Shown here: positions 1-11,900 of the stretch, piece after piece
Numbering within the stretch: the first letter of the stretch is position 1
Layout: the number at the start of each line of letters is the position of its first letter
Assembly (NCBI RefSeq): GCF_024362695.1
Contig: NC_065415.1
Coordinates: 7,233,438 to 7,297,437, forward strand
DNA length: 64,000 bases
Reading direction: 5' to 3'
Source of the DNA: Pectinophora gossypiella
Taxonomy: Eukaryota; Arthropoda; Insecta; Lepidoptera; Gelechiidae
Notes under the pieces: generated by a model
Database searches by the model: none
What the model was told of the DNA's origin: nothing
Seen by the model: only the letters and a program-made list of their open reading frames with translations
Made by a program: the position numbers and the translations under genes

Positions 1-214
1 CAAAGGCCCCTGACATAACTCACGTAACGACTAATTACTTACATCAGTAAGTAGTAAACGGATCATCTTACTTTCGGACAATCAGGTGATCAGCTTTTAA
101 TGTCCTAACTAAACTAACGATCATAAGGTAATTTTTATGGCATTTCCCCAACGAGGTTCGAACCCGGGACTTCCGGATCGTGAGCCTAACGCTCAACCAC
201 TGGACCACGGAGGC
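1..214 (-). repeat. SINE family B copy, cut by the window edge
   Basis: A tRNA-like head lies at the right end (about 150-214, read on the minus strand) with a B-box-like GGTTCGAACC. It is followed by the family body (the stretch containing CAATCAGGTGATCAG) and by the tail beginning near CCTGACATAACTCACGTAACG. The same body and tail recur at 43131-43421, 56741-57052 and 61368-61590. The distal tail lies outside the window. Confidence 0.75.
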
Positions 215-1243
215 CGTTAAAGTAACTAGTTATCGCAATATCATTTAGTTAATTTTAATTTGACTTGACTTAGTGTACATTTGATTTAATTAGACAAGTA
301 GAGAGCGGAGCGTTAAGGGCTCTCGCTCGGTTGTCGTTATGACTTTTGCGTAATAACTGTATTGAGTACGAATTTTGGGTCGTACTTATTAACAATATTA
401 TTAGTAAGTAAAATATTTACATTACGTATATCGTTGAGCTGATCACTTGTACCTACTTATAACGTTACCATAACAATATCCTTCATCTCATCAATATTTC
501 ATCCATCTCAGGAGTTTGCATCGAGAACGACTGCAAGTTGTCTCCTCTCGGCCTACCCCAAATCAATCCATGTTTGTATGTATTTATCAATAATAACAAA
601 ATGATAAATTGAACCACGAGACAATTCCACATTGCACGTCAATTTCAAGAACTACGGTCTTGATAGAAACAATCGATGTGACGTCACATACAAATCGGGG
701 ATATGAAAAATTTATGCTTCGATTTGTCACGAGTCAGAGGAAATGCAGATGAAAGCACTTGCATAAACATTGCCTACGCTTTGCTGCATTTTTGATGAGG
801 AACGTCTGCCGCGACGGAAATCGAATTCTAAAACTGACAACTCTTCAGTAATATAGGTACATGACGTGGTTACTTTACTAGTCGATGTATATTTCGAGTT
901 TGTCAAGAAAATGAGATAATTTAAATAAGTAAATTCTTACGATTCTATTTGCGTGGGTTATTTTTACTGCGGGAACGCTTCGCCCCCTGAGCTTCCCTAG
1001 CAGGGAGCTATGCTCCCTGCAGTCCCCTGTACCCTGTGCATTTTTATTAGTGTCCTGTAAGAAAGAACACTTTTTTGAGAATTAAAATAATGTTTCTTAA
1101 GAGAAGTTGTTTGCCTTCCATGACTATTTTCCCCCTAAATTTATTTTTCGCTCTTTTATTTACATAAACGTTATTTTCTGAAAACATTCATAAATTATGT
1201 TTTCAAAGGTATGTCAATTATAGGTATATTGTAGAACACTCTT
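215..1243. other. Intergenic DNA, no gene seen
   Basis: AT-rich spacer without a supportable coding frame. The only structure I see is a short GC-rich stretch near 965-1035 with CCCTGAG/CAGGGAG-type inverted repeats, resembling a hairpin inside a degraded transposon. Confidence 0.5.
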
Positions 1244-1365
1244 CTTGTCCTCTATCGTGTGGGTTATAAGGTGGATTACCAACCCCATTAACCCTGGTGT
1301 CAGGGTTACTATTGAGCAGCCAAACGCCCCTGACATGGCTCATGTAACGACTACTTACTTATTGT
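1244..1365 (-). repeat. SINE family B, 3' tail fragment
   Basis: Contains the family B tail only: a TCGTGTGGGTTATAAGGTGG block, a GGTGTCAGGGTTACTATTGA block and a CCCCTGACATGGCTCATGTA block. It is 5'-truncated, as expected for retroposed SINEs. Confidence 0.7.
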
Positions 1366-1429
1366 AGAACACTATTATATATAAATATAATGTAAAAAAT
1401 TCGAAAATAATATACATACACATACATAC

Positions 1430-1580
1430 ATAAACTCACGCCCGTAATCCCTAATGGGGTGGGCAGAGCCACAAGTAATCAAAGACAACTTGCAGCCACT
1501 GTTGATACGATGTCGTAAGCTGGATATGATGAACCTTATGGTGATAAGGGATCAGCCTATCGCCCATAGCATTAGCTTGC
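1430..1580 (-). repeat. Dispersed repeat family R
   Basis: Homologous in opposite orientation to 16320-16527 and 27425-27625. Shared blocks are a GATAGGCTGATCCCTTATCA-like core and a plus-sense tail reading GGCGTGAGTTTATGTATG. A CATACATACA microsatellite adjoins the tail. The class is uncertain; a retroposon tail is likely. Confidence 0.6.
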
Positions 1581-2518
1581 TTTTTTTTAGCTTCTCGAAA
1601 ATAATATATTTGGACTTTAATTGAATTTTAAAGTAGGCGAATGTAGTTTTGACAGTTATATTAGTTAGTATAAGTAAGTTAATAATAATATAGTTATTAA
1701 CTTATCTAATTTTAAATTAAGCATTTTAACTACTTAAAAAATGAAAAAAAAATCTTAATCGCCTGAAATAATATAATCATTCAATAATCGTAGATTCATG
1801 TACGTGACCTTCTTTACAAAGTTGCAATACTTTGTCAGTCATTGCAAAAGATTACCTAAATATTGTCTGTGTTTGTAAACAACAGAAAATGAGCAATTGT
1901 CATGGGCAATTATTTCCAGAAGATCACCTGTAATTGATTAATTACCTTGATGTGTGTGGTAGCATGTTTATTCTAAGAAATACTAATTCCAGTAAACACT
2001 ATTAACCTACAACAGCCTGGGACATTGTTGCAGTTTGTAATTGGAACGAGGCCTCTTATAGAGCAATAAATAACGTGAGCATAGTCAGAACTAATACCAC
2101 ATTATAAGAAAACGTCGTTTACGACAGTTTTTATAAATGGTGGAAATGGTGCACAGTTGTGTATAACTTTTCGCAGAAAAATATTAGACCACTTTAAAAT
2201 TATTGGTATAATTTCATTTCCCAAATAGTTCACTTCTCGAAATAGAATAAACGCATAATTTTCGTTATGAAATTATCCACTACCCAAACTATCACCTTGC
2301 TTTTTAAAATACGCATTATATTCATTATGCTCGGCTCATGCAATGCTATTATCAGCATACTAACCGTTTGTAATGAAGTTAACCTATTTTTTTTCTATAG
2401 GTACTACTATTTTTCCAGCCCCGTTTCCTTCCGCAGTTTACTTATTTTCACTGTTATAAAAGTAATGCGTACTGATTCTACTTGAAAATCATTTTATTTG
2501 GAAAATGCGAAGATGATA
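1581..2518. other. Intergenic DNA, no gene seen
   Basis: AT-rich spacer downstream of the first Takeout gene. One short open frame at 2267-2485 shows no family motif or coding signal, so it is not called. Confidence 0.5.
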
Positions 2519-2580
2519 TTCTGGTTACCAACCGACGTTTGTATATCATATTTATGCAAACGTCGGTTAACAAACCAGAA
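2519..2580. other. 62-nt perfect-ended hairpin
   Basis: Arms at 2519-2541 and 2557-2580 are complementary except for one small bulge (ACC against TGTT). The loop is about 15 nt. The size and shape fit either a pre-miRNA-like stem or a very small foldback element. Nothing in the sequence tells these apart. Confidence 0.6.
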
Positions 2581-2851
2581 CATGTTAGAGAACATTGTTT
2601 GGGTAATGAAAATTTGCAAATGTGAAATTGGTATTATATCCAGAGTAAGTAAAGGGCATCAAATCTGTATTAAAACTGCGATATAGTAAATGTTGTTTTC
2701 CCATTTCTTTATAAGCCACGTAAGTATATTTTACAAATAGAGAATTAAGAAAACATGATATGACAGATAAATGAAAACTAAATAAGTAAAATATCCTTAG
2801 GTGCTTCAGCACATAACATCATACAAATTCTGTTTCAAAAAGAAATATCAC

Positions 2852-2857
2852 TTTATT
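2852..2857 (-). terminator. Poly(A) signal of Takeout gene 1
   Basis: AATAAA on the minus strand, 123 bp after the stop codon at 2980-2982. It is the first such hexamer downstream. Confidence 0.6.
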
Positions 2858-2979
2858 ATGAATGACTTATACAATAATAGTTCTATTTTGGTCTTTCAGC
2901 AATGCCTAATACATCACTGTATGATTTTTTACAGTGAGTATTTAAAAATTATAATGAATTAAAACAAAAACCAAGTTTC

Positions 2980-5900
2980 TTAATTCTTCAAGTAAGGTCT
3001 TAAGTCTTCAAGAAGATAATATCGAGTGGGTGTTACATCAAAGAACTTATGCGTAAGTTCATACACGATGTCCATAGCAGTATCAACGAAAGGTTTTCCA
3101 AAAGTGGTTATTATAAAGTTCCAGTTTTGATTCAGCAAGTTGACAATTTGGTTGCCTGAAAAATAATAATGTTTATGGTAATATTCAAAATTCTTTTTTA
3201 TAAGTATCTATACTACGTTCTTTGTTTTCTGTGAGTGTGCAATGCAGTAAAAGTGAAATAAATAGTCTCAGTTGTAGACAATTTTTGACTACATGTATAA
3301 AATAGGAAATACTTGATAAATCGTGCATAATTAAATATAAGGGCAAGCAATCTGACTTTTCAAGCACGAATTCATTTTATACTAATATAGTATAATATTA
3401 TTTTTCTTGCATTTTTATAGTTGAAAATCATAATCAAATATAATGTTACTTTATTTTATATTACTTTACAAGGCGATTCAGCTTGCAATACCCCAACTAA
3501 ACAAAAGACTGATTACCAGGAATCGAAACCAGATCACAAGCAAAAAAGCTCTAAATTAAATTATGATATGGCTATAAATAATATCAAATTAACAATTCCC
3601 AACTTCAACAGCTAAAATTACTTTTCGTCATTATGCGTTGAAAAATGCTACTTACTGACTTCCTGGTTGGCTATGTACAAATTATTGGCTGCGAATGTAA
3701 TTTTCCCGAACTCGTATTTGTAATGTGTGTCTTCGTACTTGCAGTCAATGTAGATCTCGTCGTTGGCTTCTCTCAAAAAGATGTCAAAATCAAATGTGAC
3801 GCGGAATTTTTCTGCAAAAAGTAAATTATTGGGATTTATGCTTCCATTCACGGGGAATTTAAACATGTATCGATATAGGTATAAGAGTCATTCTCGTAGA
3901 AGCGTTGTCACGCGCGTTTATAATAATACTTGTTTATGAAATGAAGCGCGCCGCAACGCGTCATGGTTCCGTATTTTTATAAACTATTTGTTTCATACTT
4001 GTCTTGCTAATAACAAATGTAGCGCTCTAAATGTCGGTTTCATCACCATTAACGTTTTATAGAGCTGCTGGGGTGGTAATGTTTGAATTAACTGTTGAAT
4101 GTTAATTGTCATTAATTAAATTAAATAAAGGCCGATTTAAATTTAGTCAGTCACGCCCTCAGCCAGTCCACCATCAAGTACGGACCACAAATGATAAAAA
4201 CAGAGGATACCCTCAGCACTAAATTATACGTGGCCGCACCAAGACACTTTAACCGGACTGCTACATTGATTTACCTGCTGTTCATTGCGCAGTAACACGA
4301 GCTCTAGTTGTGATGGCACGATATCAAAGAAGCAGTGAATGATATGGAAAGTTTTGTGCATTGTAATGGTCTCTAAGGCTATGTTTCCGTGAAATCTCTC
4401 TATTATAAGAACTTTGTGATCAGAACTGACCCTGTACTGCTATTGAAAATTAATTTCAGGTTAGTACAGCGCTCTCGTGTCAAGTACTGACTGTCTCTGA
4501 ACAGTGTAAATATGCCAGTTCCTGGCGCCAGCACTGACACCTTACTGGCGTCAGCAACTGACTCAATATAAATCAGCCTTAAAGTTTTTTAAGTTTTTAT
4601 TATTTGAAAAAATAAAACAAGTATTAAAAAGAACATTATGGTGCCTTTGGCTGTCCAAGAACAACTTCAAGCGCAAGTTGCTGCAAAAGAATAAATAATA
4701 GTTCTACCTATGATGATATGCAGAAGACAAACAAGGTATAACTCTTAGACAAATTTCATAACAAAAGACTTACCAATTTTAACTTTTCCAAAGCCTTCAC
4801 CATGAACTGTACTGCCGCCCAGCAAGTTCTCTACCAGAGGGCCATTAGCCAATACCTTGTAGTTCCCTTTGATGGTGACGTCACAAATGATCTCCATCAA
4901 GGAGTGGTAATTTTCTATGGTAGTGCTAAAAATACAAAAATGAAACGAGAACTTAATAATGTAAATATTGACCGCAGAACCATAAAACAAGTGATTTTAT
5001 AACAGTTTTGATTTTATTTTAAGATGACCTTATCTTTAACCTATGAAACTAACTAGCCTTGTTCTGTTCAGATGCTAAATTAATTATTCAAATACCCATA
5101 TTATTCGAGAATATTACCGGTTCATATCAAGGTTCATATTTTTTTTGTCGTTTAAATAAGTAGCTTACCTAACTAATTAGCACTAAATTGCAAAAGAGTT
5201 AAGTACTAAGGTTTTTTTTTACTTTGACCATTTCTTCTAGTCTTTTCAGTTTTTTTTCATGCTGTAGCTACAATTGATGACATTTTATATCCAGGGTCTG
5301 AAGAGGGCTCACGAACGAACTCTGTGATAAACTGAACGAACTCACGCAACCGTATGTTGAGTATGTTTGGGCGCGATTGATTTATTATCCATCATCAGAT
5401 CCTGGGCATATTGTATAGGATTAGACAAACTAGGAAAAGACCGGTACGAATTATTTTACTTTCGGCTTTTGCTAAATTTAGGTACCTACTCCTAGGAGTA
5501 AAACTAAAAATAAATCAATCAATCTACATTTTATATATTATTTATATGAGATGAAGTAATACTTAATAAAAAAATAAAATAAATCAAAAACCGAAACAAA
5601 AATGTATCACGGTGATTGCCGGAAGCCAAACCAAACCTAGCATAGACAAATTGATCCGCGGAGCACCTTCACATTGGTCTTTGACTAAAACATGACATAA
5701 GCTCACGACTATATCCCAATCGGGGTAGTCAAAGGTACATCCATCGCGTGATGAACTAAGCACCTACACCTCACCGAGCTTTCTGTTATACCAACGTGAT
5801 ATTTGGTGAGGCATATCGCCGTCTATAATGCTAATTACGTAGGCTGTAGCCGGAGGACTCAAAAAAAACCGAAAAGATTTCTAAACTATTTAATTAAATT

Positions 5901-8900
5901 TAAATGTATTACAAAGTAATTAATTATTAACTTATAACTAAAGCCTATTGACTCGACCGATGTGAGTATCGAAGTGAAGCGCCGGGGTCGTCACGTAGGC
6001 CAGCAGGCACGAGGCACGAGGCGCAGCATCAGCAGTTTACTTCATATTGCGAAATTATATAGCATAGGCAAAATAATGGTGCCGTGTGCAGTGTCGTCAT
6101 ATGTCAGCGATTCCCTTTAGGTACTGTCGCGTAACATCTCCCCCCTTAGATCTGCAACTATTTTAAGATGTTTAATGAAAATGTTGCAGCTCTCTTCGTG
6201 GTATCTGGATGCGGGGCGCTGGTATTCTCTGGATCTTCATATGTGTGTGCTGGATCACGTCGATTATTTGGCGTCTGGGAACATTTGGCATATTTTTGAT
6301 AAAGTATTATGGCGATCAGTACGACTGCACTCAACATTACTACATAGAGAGGGATTGTAGTATGGTAGAGCGATAATGTAGATAGGTTGTCCAATTGGGT
6401 AGGCGTCTGAGATATTATTTTGTCCTGAATATCGCGAAGCTCGTCCAGGTTGATGGATCCCAGAGTGATTGGAGGCTGGGTTGCCGAATTCGTCTGAATG
6501 TCAATAGGTATGTTCAGTATTTTAATAGGTTGTCCTTCCACGCGATCATTAGAGTTATAGATAGTTAACTCCGTTGTGCGTAGTGAACAGTGGTATGGGA
6601 TGTTCACTAGGTAGCTTCCGTCTAAGGTTCTAAATTCATCTCGTTCACAGGTAAGCTGAACTTTCGTCGGTCGAGGGAGTACTACAACGTAATGTCGATC
6701 ATCTAATTTTTCTATGGTTTCTTTCAGAAGAGTTATAGTTGTTTTGCGGCAGGAGTCGTCTAGAGTTTGATCGGTGATAAGCTTCTGGATACAATCTGGG
6801 CCGGTCCTAATCTGTTGGTTGACCTTTTCCTTACAGAGGTACCGAGTTGATAGCTTCGGGCATTCTGCCTCTATGTACACGTAAGATTCCCCATTGGTTG
6901 CTATTAAAGGATAAGGTGGGATAAGGACCTGCCTATTCCTATTCGGTGCTATAGGTAATTTATATAAATCGTAACTAAAATGAGATATAATAGGAACTCT
7001 AAAGACTATTACAATTTGAGTTCCGGTGTAATATGAACCAGTTTCCATTACGTCATAATATTCTCTTAGCTCTATATCTAATAACTGATCCTTATTATAT
7101 AATTCCTTAAGTTTATCTAACATTTTACCTAATATATCTATGCCTAACATGGAGTGGTGCGTACTCGATGTACGTGTAAAAGCTATTATATCTTCTATCC
7201 TACGAAGTTCGTTAGATAGCTCGTCTACATTGTCACTAATTATAGTTAGGAATTGAGCGAGCTTAGCGTATTTAATCAGAGTGCTCTCTGCGTACACTCC
7301 CTTATCCAAAAGTAAATGTAACGTTTCATTAATTTTAATCTGGTTATTAGCTATTTGAGAAATTACACTAGATTGATGAAGTATCCATTCTTTACTAAGA
7401 CTGATATGATTGTTAATTTGGGATGACAATTTATCCTGATTATTTTTTAATGTATTGATAGCATCGTTATATTTAAGGGCATCAGTATAATCCAAATTAC
7501 CGGTAAGACTTTTAATAACGGATCCTAGGCCGTCTACAAGACCTCGTTTCTCCCTATGGGGCTCTAAGCTTGTTAGTTGGTAAGTAGCTTTATCTAGTTT
7601 TGAAATTAAGTATGTTAGTTGCACCTCATAAAGCATATAAGTATCGTTACGTAATATGTTTTTTATATTTGAAATTTGCGTTCTAACTGAAGTTATTCTA
7701 TCTTCTATTTTAGTTAATTCTATATACTGCAAAAAGCTGTGGTAGTGTGTCACCAATCTCGTAGGGCCGAGTTTAAAGGGTAGGACGCCTGGGCCGTCAT
7801 CCAAACTTTCAAGCCTTATCTCGTTCGCCGTTACTACGCTCAGAATCAGGGCTATCAGGAACCTGCAACAATTTGGCTGTTTTCGGTACACGTTTAAGTC
7901 TAGACTTAGCGATAGGGCCACGTTTCTTAGACGTGTATATATGTATCGGGAGATCGGCTAAGACTGTGTCTTGTGTATATCGTGGAGCTATTTTTTGTCT
8001 GCCAGCACTGGGATTCGACACGAATATCTGTTGTTGGGGTTGGTATTCCTGTTCCGGCTCGCGCGTTTTGTTACGATTTTCGATAAGGGCGGTTCGGTTA
8101 CCTAAACTTGTTTCGTTGATTATGTTGTATACGGTTAACATCTGGTTTTTATGTGACAGAATATACTGTTGCATGAGATGAGCCGATATATCGATATCGA
8201 GTGGGTCTCTTGCGTCTAAATGACCGTTTATGACGTCATAGGGACGGCACTTAGTGAAACTGTGAACTGAGCTGTTATATGCTATGATGGCGTATGGCAT
8301 AAGGTTAATAATAGCTTCGTTCTTATGCTGAAGGCGTAAGATACGAAGGTGTTCTAAAAGTGTTGAATGGAAGCGTTCTATACTTCCATTGTCATTGGGG
8401 GCGTTTGCAAGGGTCTTATGATGTACAATCTTATGAGTCCTGGTAAACTCAGCGAACATTTGATTAGTGAATTCTGTCCCCTGGTCGGTGATTATTGTAA
8501 GAGGTAATCCATGATGTGTGGAGAATTGGAGAAGAGCCTGTAAGACACTGAGAGCAGTACCGTCTCTTAAGTGATAGGCTTGACCGTATTTAGAGAAGAC
8601 GTCTATGAAAGTAACGTACTTTTCGTTTTGTGCAGTGAACAGGTCCATATGCACTATCTCGAAGGGCTTGGTTGCCGGTGGTACAACATTGAACTGTTGT
8701 CTAATAGGATTACGGTCGTATTTCGCCTGGCCGCAAATGGTGCATTCGTTAATGAACTTGGCGATTTGATCCCTCATTTTTGGCCAAAAGTACTTCCGGG
8801 AAAGGGCCAAATAACATTCATTGATGCCTCTGTGATTAGTCTTACCGTCATGATAGTGCCTAATGATGTCCTGTTGTCTAAGGTATTCTTTGACATTTTC

Positions 8901-11900
8901 CAGTTCAGTTTTGGTAAGGACGAGAGACATGGCAGAATTTTTAAATTTGTCTTGTAATATGGGAACCAATTTGTACATACCTTGTGGAGGGTTTATGAGG
9001 AGACCGGTCTTGACCTTAGGGTTAACATATTCTTTAACTGCGTTTATAAGATCGTCTTCGAGATTGGATTCTGAAAGCTGAATCGATATGCGCGTATGAC
9101 TTTCGAAGGGTTTGGTTACTATAGGTCGTTTTTTAATATCTCCCACAATAGTTAAGCATAACTGTCTATGAAATTTGTTAAGAGGTTCATCTGTTATTGG
9201 AATTTCTAATATAGGGTTTTCCTGGTCAGTATGTACAGTATTGGTGTCGGAATTATTTAGGGTTGGTGGGTGGTCTGTCGGGTTGGCTACCATAGAATTC
9301 GTTTCTTCGTTATTTAATTCTATTCTTGATAAAGCATCGGCATTTGTATTACATTTTCCTTTCTTGTAAATTATAGTATAATTGTATTCGCTTAATTTTA
9401 AACGCCATCGTGTCAGTCTAGAATTGGGTTCTTTGAGATTCATAAGCCACTGTAAAGGCTTATGATCTGTGATAATTTTGAATTTTCGCCCAAAGAGATA
9501 GGGACGAAAATATTTAGTCGCCCAGACTATAGCAAGCAATTCCTTTTCAATTGTGCTATAGTTTATCTCGCTCTCGTTAAGAGTACGGGATGCGTATGAA
9601 ATTGGTTTGTCTGAGCCAATAGGGCCCTGAGACAGCACGGCTCCGATTGCGAAATTCGATGCGTCGGTTGTTAAAACGAATTCTCTGGTAAAGTCAGGGT
9701 ACTGTAATATCGGGTCATTCGTGAGCAATCTTTTACATTTTTCAAAACAGTTAATATAGTTAGAGTCCAAAGTAATGTGCTTTCCTTTTTTAAGACAATG
9801 TGTCAGGATTTTAGTTATTCGGGAAAAATCCGGAATAAACTTCCTGTAATAACCAAGTAGTCCAAGGAATTGCTTTATTTGCTTGGTGGTTCTTGGCAAG
9901 GGGTAACTTTCGATAGCTTTAATTTTATCGGGGTTAGGTTTAATACCATCCCTACTAATGACATGACCTAGATAAGCAGTTTCCAATTTAAGGAACTCCG
10001 ACTTGTCCATTTGGATCTTGAAGTTGGACTCGCGTAACCGTTGAAACACTTTCTCTAGATTGACCATGTGCTCTTGTAAGGATGTACTGAAAACGATTAT
10101 GTCGTCTAGATAGACGAGACAAATTGTATTCTGTAAATCTCTCAACACATTGTCCATTACCCTTTGAAAGGTAGATGGACTATTTTTGAGGCCCATGGGC
10201 ATTCTTAGAAATTCGAAATGTCCGTGTTCTACATTGAACGCCGTTTTCGGTATGTCTAATGGGTTCATTTCAACTTGGTAAAATCCACTGGCCAAGTCGA
10301 GAGTGGTGAAATACTGACAATTACCTAACTTATCTAGAACATCGGTAATGTTCGGGATAGGGTATTTGTCGTCCAGAGTTTTTTCGTTTAGTTTGCGGAA
10401 ATCCACTACTAAGCGCCATTTAACTTTACCTGACGCATCCGTTTTTTTGGGAACTATCCATATTGGTGAGCTCCATGCGGAGGCGGAAGGTCGGATTATA
10501 TTTTGCTCTAGCATTTTGCCTATCTGACTGCGAACCTCTTCCCTATGCACAAAAGGGTACCGGTAACTTTTTGTGTAAACCGGAATCTCGTCAGTAGTTT
10601 TGATGTTATGTTTTATTTTGTTCGTGAACGTTAAAGGCTCCCCTTCTATATAAAATATATCAGAATACCGCGAACATAGTTGGGTGAGGTTAGCCTTTTC
10701 TTCTGGATTTAAATGTTCTGTTCGTAGGCGCGATATTACGTCGCGAGCGCGTGACGTTAGCCGTTCCTCGGTGCGCTTGCACTCGATATTACAAATCTCA
10801 GCCACAGCGGGGCGATCTAATGAAAAAATTATATCGTTATTCGTTTGGTTTTCGACCTCTACGATACCACGATTATTTTTGACATTCGTAATGCATTCGT
10901 GGATCAGACAATTGCACAACATCTGTTCCTCGACGATGACATCGCCGTCCGAAGCGTTAATAGGTAATCTGATCAACTTAGAAGAATTAGCAGGTATAAT
11001 ATCCTCATATAAGTTTACGTTTCGCGAGTTAAATAATTTTATTTTATTTACCGTATTGCGCGTAGTGAGGGTTAATTCTTTTAGGTCGATTTTAGCTTCC
11101 CATTTAGTTAGTAAATCCAATCCAATGAGGCCATCAAAATGATCGTGAAATTTGTATATGAACAACTTGATGTCATCTTCATCATTAATTTCGGAAAAAC
11201 AGGGCATTGTCAAAGAGTAGTTATTTCTACTGGTACCGTGAATGTTTGTCACTTCAAAAGGATCTATATTGAGTTGGATGTGAGAATAATATTTCTCTGC
11301 AGCATCAGGGCTAAGGAAAGATTGATTAGCCCCGGTGTCTATGAGTAATTTTAAAGGTGGGTTTAAAATTTCAATATATGGCAGTTGCCTTTGGGTCTGA
11401 AGATTCACTTCTATTTTGACTTTTTTGATGTCGTAGCCACCTGAAAATCCTGGTTATCGTCAGCTGAAGGCTGCGACTGCTCACCCTGCTCGTAAGTTAC
11501 TTCGGATTGTTCTTCATATACAAAGTTCGTATTATCGTACTCATAACCGTTATGCGAATCATAAGCCGTGTAATAAGATCCCTGCTCGTAATACTCCGGC
11601 TGATAGTAGGTTGCGTAATCGTCATATGGCATACACTCGTTTACGTTTACATCGTTAGGATATATGGCGTGAAGATTAACGTCGCGGGTCTTAAAATAAT
11701 TTGATGGAGGCGGATTGCCGTGTTTTGACCAATCGTGTGTGGTCGGGGGTAATACACGAGGTTGGAAGTGACTGACGCCACTCATGGGCTTCGGGCCACT
11801 GTAAGGTCTTGGGGGCAGTTTGAATACATTACTACGCGGGTTATAATTTGGCGGGGGTGCACTAAACATTTGCTGGGTGCGGGTCGGCATACGCGGTTGA

